From the NCBI GenBank assembly GCA_948146395.1, contig OX411543.1, positions 59,449,689 through 59,513,688 of the forward strand: DNA of 64,000 nt, in the 5' to 3' direction. The DNA is from Fragum whitleyi. Taxonomy: Eukaryota; Mollusca; Bivalvia; Cardiida; Cardiidae. Shown here in pieces: positions 21,486 through 35,800 of this stretch. Below the pieces are notes generated by a model. That model was not told the DNA's origin, searched no databases, and was given only the letters and a program-made list of their open reading frames with translations. Positions within the stretch are counted from its first letter, which is position 1. Every line of letters begins with the position of its first letter. Made by a program: the position numbers and the translations under genes.

Positions 21486-21729
21486 CAAGATGTGTTTGTG
21501 AAACACGAATGCCCCCGGAACAGCATTTTTTTAAAGTTTGACCTTGACAGATGACCTTGACCTTGTCACATAACCTTGACTTTGGTGTATAGCTATGTAT
21601 GTCAAATACTTTTGTAGAAAAGGCAAAGGTTAAGTTTTCGGGTTAAGTTTTCGGACAGGCGGACGGACAGACAGACAGACGGACATGAGTAAAACAATAT
21701 GCCCCCGATCTCTCGATACGGGGGCATAA
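21486..21729 (+). mobile_element. T-family element, copy 1
   Basis: Starts CAAGATGTGTTTGTGAAAC, contains TGACCTTGACC blocks and a GGACAGACAGAC tract, and ends with a GCCCCCGA...CGGGGGC hairpin followed by ATAA. Copies at 24834, 33661, 33998 and 35327. Confidence 0.65.
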
Positions 21730-21938
21730 AAATAACCATTCAGTAGGGTTGAAAATAGTGTGGAAAAGAAGAAATTGCATGTCAGCAGCAATTTCTTCTT
21801 TTTCACAATGTTTTCTCAATCATTAAATCACAGGCACGTAAAAAGCAAGGATTAAACGGCAAAGGGTTAAATATCCAAAAAAGAAGAATACCACCCTCGG
21901 GTGCCAACAGTCAGCTGCAGGTACTGGACAAAGCAAAA

Positions 21939-22257
21939 CAAGGGGGCCAGAATGGCCCTAAACCGCTCACCTGAATTTTATTGTACAGACTTACTGTCCA
22001 GTTGAACCCACCCAAGTAACTTTTTGACAAAGTTTCATTGACATTTGTCTAATTGTTGATTAGGAGATGTTATTCCAAGAATTAAAATAAGCTTAATTCT
22101 GTTTAAGTTTCATTTAAATCAGCCCAGTGGAACAGGAGGAGGTGTCGTTCAAAGATTTTGGGCAAAAAATAAGCCTCCCCCTGCCATGCCAATATTTATG
22201 AGCCAATCAGAGTTTCAGGATCAATTTTTGAGAAGGGTCACCCAAAGAACATTCTGA

Positions 22258-22288
<31 letters not shown>

Positions 22289-22460
22289 AGGAGGAGATGT
22301 CGTTCAAAAGTTTTGGGCTAAAACAAGCCTTGCCCTGCCACTCCCATATTTATAGGCAAATCAAAATTTCTGGAACAATTTTTGAAAAGGATCACCCAAG
22401 GAACATACTGGTAAACTTTCATTGAAATCCGCCCCATGGTTCAGGAGGAGATGTCGCAAA
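21939..22460 (+). mobile_element. H-family (pearl/Helentron-like) element, 3'-truncated
   Basis: Starts CAAGGGGGCCAGAATGGCCC followed by CGCTCACCTGAA, the 5' signature of the H family. It then has about 3 tandem units containing 'CAGGAGGAGATGTCG'. No 3' hairpin or CTAA end was found. Confidence 0.55.
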
Positions 22461-22959
22461 AGATCAGTGATAAGAAACGAAAATAGTTTTAAAAGTAATT
22501 TCAGAATACATGCAATAACACATAATTACAGTAACACCACAGCGAGTTATATCTTATTTTCAATGTAAGGAAGTTGGGATAAAAATGCAGACAATGTTAG
22601 AAAAGCGTGGTCTTAGTCAGATAGAAAATCTTGTGTCACAGTATATAGGAATTAGACATTCACTGACACTCGTGTCTATTTCCCATATACCATGACACGC
22701 GTTTTCTCTTCTATACTTAGATATAAGAAGAATGCCAGAATCCCAATATATAAAAGTAAGAGATTTTTTTTCAACAATGGCCCCTTTTTCCATGATGCAG
22801 CATATTATCACAAGTGAAAAATCTGTAACCCATTTGCGACCAAATAGCGGAACCACAGCTTAATTAGGCTGTGATTGCGATGTTTGGAACGCACACCAAA
22901 ATATCATGAACTAAATTTCCGAAATTCCGACACCATCCGAATAATCATTTACAGTAAAC

Positions 22960-23148
22960 AAAAGAAAAATTTACTCAATTATCTGGTTTCCCATTAGATT
23001 AACTTTAACTTCTAGATAAATTACTTTTTTTTCCCTTTCATTTATCTTATCTCGATCCAATCATAACTGTTTTTGATCTTGTCTTATATAACCATATTGT
23101 ATGTTTATACCATACGTGGTTTTGAATAAAGAGTTGTATTGTATTGTA
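22960..23148 (+). mobile_element. LINE 3' tail fragment
   Basis: Ends GAATAAAGAGTTGTATTGTATTGTA, a short-repeat tail typical of some non-LTR retrotransposons. No coding part remains. Confidence 0.45.
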
Positions 23149-23819
23149 AAACAAAATGGCAATGATATGCACATGGTCACATGATAAGGAACTTTCTTAG
23201 TAACTTTCATGAAAATCCATCCGTGATTGTAGGAGAAGCTGTGTTAACAAGCAATGGACATACTGATGGAGAGATGAAAGGACAGACAGACAGAGATGTT
23301 TCTAATATTTAGAGGCAGACTTAAAGGGGCATATTTGCAGACAATGCATAAAAGGTTATGCCCTTGATAGTAAAGGAATCTCTTCTGATAGTGAATATGT
23401 GTGCCAAGTTGATGCCACCACTCACACTTGGGAGGACCACAACATTGCCACCAACACCAAGGCTATAACAATACCCGAGGATTTCTCAGAAAACAGCCAA
23501 GCTTAAAATAACGCAACAAGTTTTAGACTGGTTCAAATAGAAAGATATAGCAGATGGCAATTTAACATTAATGAAAACATATTTTTGTCATTTTGGGTAA
23601 AAATCAGAAGTGTTGGAAATGAAAAATTTGCTTGTCACCAGCATTTGCTTCTTTCCCCCAATGTCTTCCTCTTTTTGCTAGGGGGCCCGTGTGAATGGTT
23701 TACCCATTTCAAATGTTTTCATAAATATTGTTGGCCACATTCTTTATCTATTTAACACTGCTGTAAATAAGTTAGTAACGATCCACTTGGACTTCTTATT
23801 GTTCTTCTTGCTTGGAAAC

Positions 23820-23873
23820 TCATTTTAACAGCATAACATCAATTTTCTTTGAAAGTACATCTTCAAGTTTGGC
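23820..23873 (-). CDS. HAUS1: HAUS1 exon 9 with stop codon
   Basis: 54 nt after TTTTTCAG. It encodes AKLEDVLSKKIDVMLLK then TGA, matching the human end IEAELTRRVDMMEL. No AATAAA is evident close downstream; a GATAAA variant occurs near 23,745. Confidence 0.88.
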   Translation of the reverse strand, partial: AKLEDVLSKKIDVMLLK

Positions 23874-26800
23874 CTGAAAAACATATATACATACAAATAA
23901 ATAAGAAATAAGTAGTTTTCAGAGTAAATTGTTTGTAATATTTAGGTATAACCCTCACAATTTTAAACTTCATGTTTCTTGATTGTTAATAAATATTCAA
24001 AATTGTTCAAAACTATCATCATTTCTTTAAAATTGATCAAATAACTCCACAACTTTTTAAGATAGTATTGATTTTAAAGTGTATTGGTAAGCGAGTACAC
24101 ACTTATTGGAAAATGTGTATTTTTTCAAAGGAAGGTAAAAAAATAATCACTAATTTCGTCCAATTTTGACAAATTCAGGGATATTGAATTATCTTTCTTA
24201 AATTTCATTCAAAACTCACTCCTTACACTCATTCAATATAATTCCAAAATAATTCAACTTGTCAATTTCAAATTGTTGTTAACTGTAGTCCGAGTCTCTC
24301 AAATTAGTAACCAGGACCTTCGAACTATGTGATGTGGTTCCCAAAGACCCTTTTGGGATCAGCTTCAGCTCTAAAATCATTAAGAACAAGTTAAGTGCTT
24401 CAAAGAAGTAGTCTATATCTTATGCAAGGGCTCCCAAACTTTAAGAAAGAACCCCTAGGATCCCAATTATCAAATTCTTATTTGGACCCTGTTTTGTTGA
24501 AGTCAGACTAAAATCCTGTGCCTGTTTCAATGAAACACAACACCATGGCTGAATGAGTGTCAGATTTCACTAAAATTTTCTACGAGTGGAGACCTATTGA
24601 ATCTTTGTGTTTTCCAGGTAGATTGGTGCAAGACACAAGTTTCTTGATCTGCTGCTTAATTTTTCCAACACATCCTTGTATCATTAATTTATATGCTATG
24701 AGATGCACTGCATTTGCAGGTTTACGAGTGTATATTTATTTACCTTTAAAGAAACAGTGCCAAGATGTGGCTTGACATTATACAACTATATAAACAATCA
24801 AGTGACAAAGACACCTTAGAAGAATTAGACTAACAAGACGTGTTTATGAAACAAGAATGTCCCCCCCCCAAAAAAAAAGCATTTTTTATGAGTTTGACCT
24901 TGGAAGATGACCTTGTCAGTTGATCCTTGACCTTGGTACCAGCTGATATGTATCATTGAGATCTATCATCATGCAAAATATCAAAATTGCATCTTGAATG
25001 GGCTTGAAGTTATTGACAATGATATCTTATCTTGGTAAAGTTTTTGCACAGACAGATTATGTTTTGAACAGACACACCAACATATGGATGGATGGACAGA
25101 AGGACAGACAGATGCACTAGAGCTCTTGTGAGCTAATAAGCCAATGAGAACTGATACAATGCCCCCCCCCCCCTCTTCATGGCAATCAGCAACTATGGAG
25201 TTAATTTATTGCCTAGAAAATTTCTCATAACAAGAATTGGATTCATATCTGAATCAAATCATGAGTTCTGTCTCTTACGACTGGACTAAGGACTTCACAT
25301 TCATAAATTTATTGTATCAATATAAACATTATAATGAAATATGAATAAAATGAAACAAAATAGCTTACAACTTTTTCTCGCAATTCATCCAACATCATGT
25401 GGGCTTGAATTGTGTCCTGGAAGAATAAAACAAATTTGACCTTGAATTGTGTTCTAGAAGAATAATACAACTTTGACCTACCTAGTAAAAGACCATATTC
25501 TGGAACAACAGGGAATGTTAAATCCTGTTAGACAAGTTTCGGCTACAAAGAAAACCACTAAAGTTAACTCGCAAAACTAAATTATACCTCACTGGTGCTT
25601 TGTCCCACTTCTGTCGACAGTTTACAGAAAAGTTCAATTTTGATTTTGACATTTCTGAACCAAAGAAATTTGGGCACCTCCTTGGGTCATTTGCAACAAT
25701 TGCATACAGTTGCATGATTCCCAGTCGCTTTGTTCTCAAGTGACAGCCCAGAAGCATAGAAGGTCAATGGATAAGCAGGGAGAAAGACAAAACATACAAG
25801 AGCCATGTAAGACATGGCCATCCCTCACCATGAAAACTTAAATTGAAAGTAAACTGAAGCCTAATAGTTTAATAATTCTGTGCAATTTCTCCTTTTGCCA
25901 CAATGTTTTCATTAACCTTTCATTGTAAAGTAGTTAAAACATGTCTTTGAGTCATTTTAATAGTACCAAGTTCTGCGAAAAATATTGTTTTGAAGGAGTG
26001 ATTCAACCTTAAATTCCCATTAAAACATGAATTATTGCCACTATATTTTGAGTCAGTTGCCTGTAAATTATACATCCTGCCATTCTATGAAAATTTTGAA
26101 AGGCTAAAAGCTTTAGGCAATGGTAAAGAAAGTAGAATTTCAGCTTTTTATTGCTAAGTTCATCGATCATTTTTGTTGTTTCATTGCATGAAATACTTAA
26201 TAATGACCTTGGACCAACGTGGCTAGGGTTATCATAAGAGATTGAAATGAATGAACCCAAATATTTGCTTAAAGAAAACAGTTGCAGTTAAGAGATGTGC
26301 CCCCGACAAAATCTAAGTCTTTAAAATAACAAATGGCAATAACTGCAAAATTATGAAAGCAAGAGTCATAGTTACTGTGCATTGCACTTCTCTTAAAGAA
26401 GAACTATCCACCTTTGAAGTTTCAATTTGATAGCTTTTGTACTTAATGATATTTGCACTCGACAAGAGTAAGAGTTTAAAATAATAAAGGGCAATAACTC
26501 GAAAATAATGAAAGAAAGAGTTGTTCTTGTGCACTGCACTTTTCCTCTGTGAGATCTATCCACCCATAAAGTTTCAAGTTGATAGCTATTTAACTTTGAG
26601 CGTTATGCTTGGGACAAAATCTAAGTATCAAAATAACAAAGGGCAATAACTCAAAGATTATGCAAGCAAGAGTTGTAGTTCTGTGCACTGCACTTCTCCT
26701 CCATGAGATCAATCCACCTAATAAGTTTCAAGTTGATAGCTTATATACTTTAGGAGATATGCTCCGGACAAGTTTAGTGACAGAATAAGACAATAAAGAA

Positions 26801-29800
26801 CGGAGACCATTGCTTTATCCCCCTTCACCTTAAACGGCGGGCAATAATTAGGCCCCTCTACTACGTTGGTGTGTGGTGGTGGTGGGGGGGGGGGGTATTT
26901 GCGTTTCTAACTGTTAGTAGACTTTTTTTAATGTTTTCAATGGATTAGAGTATAATTTCTCTTTAGATACTTGCTTGGTAATTTCATATCAAAACCAGTG
27001 AAATTACCCAACAATTATATGGAGGATAATCATTCGTTTGAGTGAAAGATTGATTTATATTTCATTGAGTAAACTACAAAAGCTATATTTTCCATGGGGA
27101 ACCACAAGTTAAAATACAGCTTTTAATAAGCCATGAGTGAAAATATAGCTTCTGTAAGAAATGAGTTATCAATCTTTCTCAAAAAAACAAACGAAAATTC
27201 TAATTTCTTTAATGCACTTATTTGACTTAGATGATGTCAGATAGGGAGAAATGAATGAAAGAGGGGTATAAGTTTTTGATCATTTCACTGGTTTGGCAGT
27301 GAGTTTATCAAAATAATTAGCTATCATTATTGAGAAAGCCTTTTTTTTCATTTCATTAACCTTTTTGGGGTTATTTAAGGGAAGTCCATAATACTGATGA
27401 TGTTATAATCTTGCAAGGTAATCAAGAAAGTTCATCCTTAAGCATTCACATATCATCTCATTTTCTTCATTTAAGCAAAAGACAAACAATTTGGGTTTTT
27501 TGGTGCAAGACTAAACCATCTATCATTTCATGATTAACAAATATATAATACATACTTAGTGTTTTGTATGAGAAAAAATATCTAAAGAGGTTGGGAGAAT
27601 TGATAATTGTCGAGGCTCTGCCGAGACAATTATCAATTCCCACAACCGAGTCAGATATTTTTTCATACAATACATTAAGTATGTATTATATTTATCTTAT
27701 AACCTCTATTTGCCTTGTTTTCGTAGATGTTTCTAACAGAAATGCAAGCTTCTAAATATAACAGCATTATATCATTGTTCTAAAAATAACTATGTGATAT
27801 TATAACTAGAAAGCCATGAATGGCTTGAGTCGCTCCACAGGCTTGAAATTCTTATAAAGCAATAAAAGTTTTGACTAGACTTTTAGATATTTTGGATTCT
27901 ACTGATGTTGAAAATGATTTTCAAAATTTCAACTATATAACATATAGAGAAATGACATCCGCCCATAAAATGCATATTTTCATCTGATCACAATAATTTT
28001 TTGTAGACTGATAGAGGGTCACTCAAGGATCATTCCAGTAAAATTTGGTTGATATCCATTGGTTAGATTCTGAGAAAATGATTTCCAAAGTTTCTACAAT
28101 ATAACATATAGAGAAATGACCTCTGCCCATAAAATACATAATTTTCATCTGATCACTATAATTTTTGGTAGACTGATAGAGGGTCACTCAAGGATTATTC
28201 CAGTAAAATTTGGTTGATATCCATTGATTAGATTCTGAGAAAATGATTTCCAAAGTTTCCACTATATAACATATAGAGAAATGACCTCCGCCCATAAAAT
28301 ACATAATTTTCATCTGATCACTATAATTTTTGGTAGACTGATAAAGGGTCACTCAAGGATTATTCCAGTAAAATTTGGTTGATATCCATGACTTACATTC
28401 TGAGAAAATGATTTTCAAAGTTTCCACTATATAACATATAGAGAAATGACCTCCGCCCATAAAATGCATATTTTTCATCCGATCACAATGATTTTTTGTA
28501 GACTGATAAAGGGTCACCCAAGGATCATTCATGTAAAATTTCATTGGTATCCATCATATAGAATCTGAGAAAACTCACTTTTTACCATATTTGGAAATTA
28601 GCCACGCCCATTAAATCCATGTTTTTCATTGGATCAAAATTTCTTGAACAACTTTGAAAGAGGGTCACCCAAGGATCATTTCTGTGAAGTTTGGTTGAAA
28701 TTCATCCAGTAGTTTCTGAGGAGAAGATTTTTAAAGAAAAAGTTTACGACCGGACGCACGGACGCACGGACGGACGCACGACGGACACAACGCCATGACA
28801 ATAGCCCCAGTGGCTTTCAGCCAGTGGAGCTAAAAATTATCATTATCGCACAGATATTTGTATAGTTATAAGATAACATTGTATAACAGGTGCCTAGGCT
28901 TGTTTGTTGGGTGCTGAATAGTGGATAACAAAATTTTTTATCAAAGTCAAAAAAAGGGGCATAATTTAACAGAAATATATATCCAGAGTTATACCACTTG
29001 ATAATATAGATTGCTCTTTAGATAACGAACATGTGTGCCAAGTTTCAAGTGAATGCCTTCAGTAGAACCAGAGATATTTAAAACAAGAGGACCAAGATGG
29101 TCCTAGATCGCTCACCTGAGTCTCTATGACCCCTGGGACATCACATCAATTAGATAGGCAGATGTCAAAATGAAGATAATTGCCTAAGGTCTATACCATG
29201 GAACGTTTTCAACAAAGAGCAAGACAGATATGCCTTTTTGCTCTTTGGTTCTATGTAAAAAGGGATGCACCTGGGTGGACCCCAAAAGTGACCCCGCGGT
29301 CTTGATATGAACAAACTTGGAAGAGGTCCATAAGATGATGCTACATTCTAAATATGAAAGCTGTCTGCCTTCTAGTTTCAGAGAAGAAGATTTTTGAAGG
29401 TTTTCCCATTTTCACCCATCGTGCTCAGATGAGCTGAAAGGGATGCGCCCAGGTGGAGCCCAAATATGACCCAAGGGTCTTGATATGAACAAACTTGGTA
29501 GGGGCCCACTAGATGATGCTACATACCAAAAATGAAAGCAGTGTGCCCTCTGGTTTCGATTAAAGAAGATTTTAAAAGATTTTCGCTCTTTGATTCTATG
29601 TTTAAAGGGTTGCGCCCGGGTGGAGCCCAAATATGATCCCAGGGTCTTGATATGAACAAACTTGGTAGAAGTCCACTAGATGATGCTACATACCAAATAT
29701 GAAAGCTGTCTGCCCTTTGGTTTCATAGAAGAAGATTTTTGAAGATTTTCATTTTTTTACCCTTCGTGCTCATAAGAGATAAAGGGATGAACCCGTGAAA

Positions 29801-32800
29801 AGCCCAAATATGACCCAAGGGTCTTGATATGAACAAACTTTGTAGAGGCCGACTAGGTGATGCTACATACCAAATATTAAAGCTGTCTGCCATCTGGTTA
29901 CAGAGAAGAAGATTTTTTAAAGATTTTAGCTCTTTGATTCTATGTAAAAAGGGTTGGGCCTGGACAAAGCCCAAACATGACCCCAGGGTCTTGATATGAA
30001 CAAACTTGGTAGAGGTCCACTAGATGATGCTACATACCAAATATGAAAGCTGTCTGCCTTCTGGTTTCAGAGAAGAAGATTTTTAAAGATATTCATTTTT
30101 TCACCCTTTTTGTTAAGGGTAAAGGGAAAGTTAAGGGTGGATTTCATTTATTTGAACAACTTTGGTAGAGCTTGACCTAAGGAACATCTCTGCTAAGTTT
30201 CATCAAGATTGGCCCACTGGTTTAGGAGGAGAAGATGTTTAAAAAAATTGTGGACGACGGACGACGCATGACGGACGACGCACGACTGACGACGGACATT
30301 CTACGATCCCAATAGCTCACCTTGAGCACTTCATGCTCAGGTGAGCTAAAAATGTTCTCTCTCTGTCTTTCTCTCTTTCTCACTCTCTATCTTTATCTTT
30401 ATCTCTCTCTCACTCTCTCTCTCTCTCTCTCTCTCTCTTAGTTTCTCAAAGATGACAACAACAACACCAATGATGAAAAGGCTAAAGCAACAGCTCGGGT
30501 TTTCTCCGAAAACACCCAAGCTAAAAATCAGGTTACACACAACAAAGGGCCAAATGTTATTTCTAATTTCTTTGAGGCAATAAGGCAATAAGGAAACTAA
30601 AACCTTATTTGTTTGGAGAAGATCATTTTTTAAGTTTTAATGATCTTTACTAACAAACAAGTTACCAACCATATAGGGCTTTATCTAAATAGGTGAAGTA
30701 ATTATTCAATGTGCCTTAAGGAGTTAAGAGCCAATCAATAGAGCAGGATTTGTGTTTTTATTTCAAAGAAGAGTTTTGGACCTGAAAGAATTGGAAAATT
30801 TTCTATTGAAAACCCCAAACTTTCTTACAGGAAGTCATTTAGAGCCCTTGAATTTTTCTCTTCAGTCTCTACACTATTTTAGGCTATCAATGTAGCGTTT
30901 ACACATACTGTTATAGTGAATCTATATAAGCAAAATAACATATACAAGAAAGTATCAATTGACACTTAATTTTAATGTTATTCATGAAGATAACTATTAG
31001 CTGTTCAAGACTTTACATGTAACTAAGGATAAAATTTATATGAATTTCTCTTTTTGAACCTTTCGAAAACATTTTGACCTCTATAATTCTTTTACCTTGG
31101 GGGTCATTAACCCTGATTTGCACAGCTGCTAGCCAAAGCGCAATTAACGTTATTGTCAATTTTGTTATATAAAACTTACTGGTGGTAGACCATGGTATGA
31201 ATCAAGCTTCTTCTTCATTGGGATTATTTCTTGTTTAAGTCTTTCTAATTCCTGAATAAAAGAGAAATAAATGATCTATCTTTCAAATGGTAAACATTCT
31301 CTACAATAACACAGATAATGATGACCCTTATGAGGCTATAGATTTTGAGACCAAGAGGTTTCGAGTTCAATTCCTTGGAGTACAGTTAAGAACATCGAGA
31401 AATTGGCAATACAAATAATTTTTTAAATGAAATTCAGTGTGTGGAGTGAGTAATGAGTGAAAGTAAAGAGAGGTAATTCAATATTGCTAATTTTGATCAA
31501 TATGAACAAAATTAGCAATATTTTTACCTCCGTTAAATAAAATATACAAGCTTTGTTGTCTGTGTCTTCTGAGTGAAAATTGAAGATGATTTTATGCACA
31601 ACTATATGCCAACCAGTTATTTTGCAAGTTTCAGTTCATTCCAATTCAAAGTGTGACAAGTTGCTCACAAAAAAAATATAGTGAATTTCAATCAATTCAA
31701 GGGCAGATAATACAAGAAAGACCCAAGATTTTTGAATTAATGAAGTCTTATGCATAACAAAATATCAGGGTTACATTATGGTAAGATTCATTTCAATTCA
31801 ATTAAATTTGTTGGATGTGTGCACACACACGCACAAAAAAATCTGTAAATTTAAACTATTTTGTGAATTAAAGGGCAGATAAATCAGGAACTACTTTAAA
31901 TATGAAAATATATTTAGTCCTAAGCTCAAAAAGACAAACTACAGAGTCATTATGGCAAGTTTCCTTTCATTCCCATCCAAAATGTAGGAGAAAATGAGCT
32001 GACAAGAAATTTTGTTTTTCATCAACTCAAGGTCAGATAATCCAAGATAACTCAAGAATGACTGGAGCATTTTGAATTGAAAAGTCTTAAGTGCAAAACT
32101 AGACATCATTGAGAGTAATTATGTCTAGGTTCAGCTCATTTCAATTGATAGTAAAGGAGGAGTTACACACAAAATATAGTGATTTTGTTTAATTCAAGGA
32201 CAGATAATTCAAGATTTCTCAGGAATGACTGGAGCGATTTAAATTTCAAAGGTCTTATGCACAACTAGACATTATAGAGAGTAATTGTGTGTAGTTACAG
32301 CTCATTCCCATTGATAGTTTAGGAGGAGTTGCGCACACAAAAATAGTGATATTCATTATATCCAAGGGCACATAATTAAACATTTCTCAGGAATGACTGG
32401 AGCGATTTGAATTTCAAAGGTCTTATGCACAACTAGACATCATAGAGAGTAATTGTGTGTAGTTTTAGCTCATTCCCATTGAAAGTTTAGGAGGAGTTTT
32501 GCACACAAAAATAGTGATTTTCGTTATATCCAAGGGCAGATAATTCAAGATTTCTCAGGAATGACTGGAGCGATTTGAATTTCAAAGGTCTTATGCACAA
32601 CTAGACATCAAAGAGAGTAATTGTGTCTAGGTTCAGCTCATTTCAATTGATAGTTAAGGAGTTGCACACAAAATATAGTGATTTTTGTTTAATTCAAGGG
32701 CAGATAATTAAACATTTCTCAGGAATGACTGGAGCGATTTAAATTTCAAAGGTCTTTTGCAGAACTAGACATCATAGAGAGTAATTGTGTGTAGTTTTAG

Positions 32801-35800
32801 CTCATTCCCATTGAATGTTTAGGAGTTTTGCACACAAAAATAGTGATTTTCGTTATATTCAAGGGCAGATAATTCAAGATTTCTCAGGAATGACTGGAGC
32901 GATTTGAATTTCAAAGGTCTTATGCACAACTAGACATCAAAGAGAGTAATTGTGTCTAGGTTCAGCTCATTTCAATTGATAGTTAAGGAGGAGTTGCACA
33001 CAAAATATAGTGATTTTTGTTTAATTCAAAGGAGGAGTTGCACACAAAATATAGTGATTTTTGTTTAATTCAAGGACAGATAATTCAAGATTATTCAGGA
33101 ATGACTGGAGCGATTTGAATTTCAAAGGTCTTATGCACAACTAGACATCATAGAGAGTAATTGTGTGTAGTTACAGCTCATTCCCATTGATAGTTTAGGT
33201 GGAGTTGCGCACACAAAAATCAGTAATTTTGGTTATATTCAAGGGCAGATAATTCAAGATTTCTCAGGAATGACTAAAGCGATTAGAATTTCAAAGGTCT
33301 TATGCACAACAAGACATCATAGGGAGTAATTGTGCCAATTTTCAGCTCATTCCCATTGATGGTTAAGGAGGAGTTGCGCACACAAAATATTGCTAACGTT
33401 GATAGACGGACGGACGGACGGACAGACGACCGAGGCCATAACATTATACAACCCTTTGGGCGTATAATAAAAAACGCTCCAAAATCATTAAAAACGCTTG
33501 AAAATGATCAAAATTGATTAAATGCTACATAAAATTTGAAAGTCTCAAATAAGTCTGTGAAGATACACAAATCTTTAGAAAAAGGCTCATTTTTTCTGTG
33601 ATGCATAAGAGAATCCCTAAACCCTTACAAAACAGTAGTAGTGTATGAATGCAGGGCAAACACAAAATGTGTTTGTGAAACAAGAACGCCCTTGACCTTG
33701 GTATCTGTAGATGTGCATTATCAAGATCTTTTATCTTACTAAATATGAGTATTATATCATGAATAGCCTTAAAACATAATTAGCAATGATAAGTTTTGGG
33801 TAAAGTTTCACAGACAGACAGACAGACTGACACACAGACTGACTGACAAAGAGAAGGACAAGGGTAAAACAACATGCCCCCAATCTTTCAACGTGGGGGC
33901 ATAAAATTCCATACCTCAGCCTTTTCAACCAGGGATCTGTGATAAAAAGAAGGTTCTACTCCAAGCTTCTGTAGATGTGCCTGAAAATATACATATACAA
34001 GATGTGATTGTGGAACAAAAATACTCTGATACGGCAATTTTTCATGACTTTAAACCTGGTATGTGTAGATGCGCATTATGGAGATCTAACATCATACAAA
34101 GCATGATCAATGTACAGTCAAACCTGTCTTAAACAAGCACCCAAGGGACATTCAAAAGGTGCATGCATAAGATAAGTGCTTGCTTAATACAGGTCAATTA
34201 CAATACCCTTGGTTCATTTGGGAACTCTGTGGCCGTTTGCTTGCTGAAAACAGGTGGCTGCTAAGACAGGTTTGAATGTATCTTGAATACCCTTTAAGTA
34301 ATTGGCATTGTTTTTTGGTTAAGTTTTGCAGACAGACAGATGGACAATGGTAAAACAACATGCCCCAAATCTTTTAATGACAGGGGCAAAAAATACAGGC
34401 TTTGACAATACTATATTGACCTTAAATATTTGGACAAATGGGGCAAAAAAATATTTTAGACCCAGATCAAACTGCTCTTCAAGGAGCAGTTTGATCTAAG
34501 TCTATAATTTTTGCCTTTCCCACATCCTCATTCAGGCACATTTACTTGCATAAAATTTCACTCTCTGAAGAATTTGAGAAAAAAGTTAATCTTAAGGTTA
34601 TTACAGAAATTATGACAAGGAGCAGATTGATACGAAATACAATGTTTGCCATTCACTAGAGCTCATTTGGATGCATATGAATATTTTGTAATTCCATTTT
34701 CAAAGAATTTTTTCACAATAATTATCTGACTTTTTGGTGTCTGAAATCTTTAAGAAGTTGTGGTATTTTCTATAGATGAGTAAAGAGTTTAGCTGTCTTC
34801 AAACTTGTAAAATCAAGGCGTCTGTGGTAAAAGAACAGAGTTTAAACTTTATCCAGGTGTATTTTGATTTCATTTCAAACAAATTGCCAGTTTGGGTGGC
34901 ATTTCTACCCGATTGACTCAAATGACCCCTAAATAATCATGTAGTGTAGGCTAAGATAAGACTGCACATCTGTGAAGGCTGATCTTGGTCTTAACTGTCT
35001 GCAAATGCTTTGTGTACTGAGTAAATGCTGTGAATATCTCAGTTTTTGCAATAAGTTAATTTGAGATTTCATGCAAGATCAATAAATCTTTCAATCTTTC
35101 TTTGAATGAAAGATTTAATAAAACATAAATCGATATTACACTGAAACAATTTTACTCCCTTTGATTGTCATTAAGTAGGTACATGACTCGTGTTTGACCC
35201 TTTGTCTTTTCTGACCCCTTAAGAATGCTTTTTGACTCTGAGAATATCATGGTTTAGGAGTCAATGACTCCTAAATTTCAAACACTTGCACAAGTCCTGA
35301 GGTTTTTTCACCTGTTACAGAATCAACAACATGTGTCATTGGAAGACTAATATCCTAAAAAAATATTTTTTTATGTTTGACCTTGATAAATCACTTTGAC
35401 CTTTAAGTGAATTGGTGCATAATGAGATACACTTTCATGCCAAATTTGATAAATGTACCTCAAATGGACAGAAAGATGGACAAGGTAGAACAATATGCTG
35501 CTGATCTTTCAATGTTGGGTGCATAAAATATATGTGTTAAACCAAACAGAACATATTTTCGCGGCGGTCCCCAGACATTTTTCTTAAATTCAGCCCTAAT
35601 GCTATTGGCTTTAAATCATTTCAAACAATAATTGAGTTGAAACCATGATGAGAAGGCTATGATCAGACTTAACCTCTATGCAGGCTTATCTCAGTCTATC
35701 AGGGTATTAGTATGACATCTACAAATTAATGTCCAAAGAACTCAATACTTAGGCTCATGAGGGTCCTTGCTTAAGGTTTGAGAGTCCTTGCTTTAAATGT

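Larger units (their letters stand above)
18450..23819. other. Intergenic region between the secreted gene and HAUS1
   Basis: About 5.4 kb between the start of the secreted gene and the HAUS1 stop codon. It holds the MITEs, tandem-core elements and LINE tail listed separately. Around 18500-18710 there is an unexplained open minus-strand frame. No TATA box is evident near 18,450. Confidence 0.5.
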
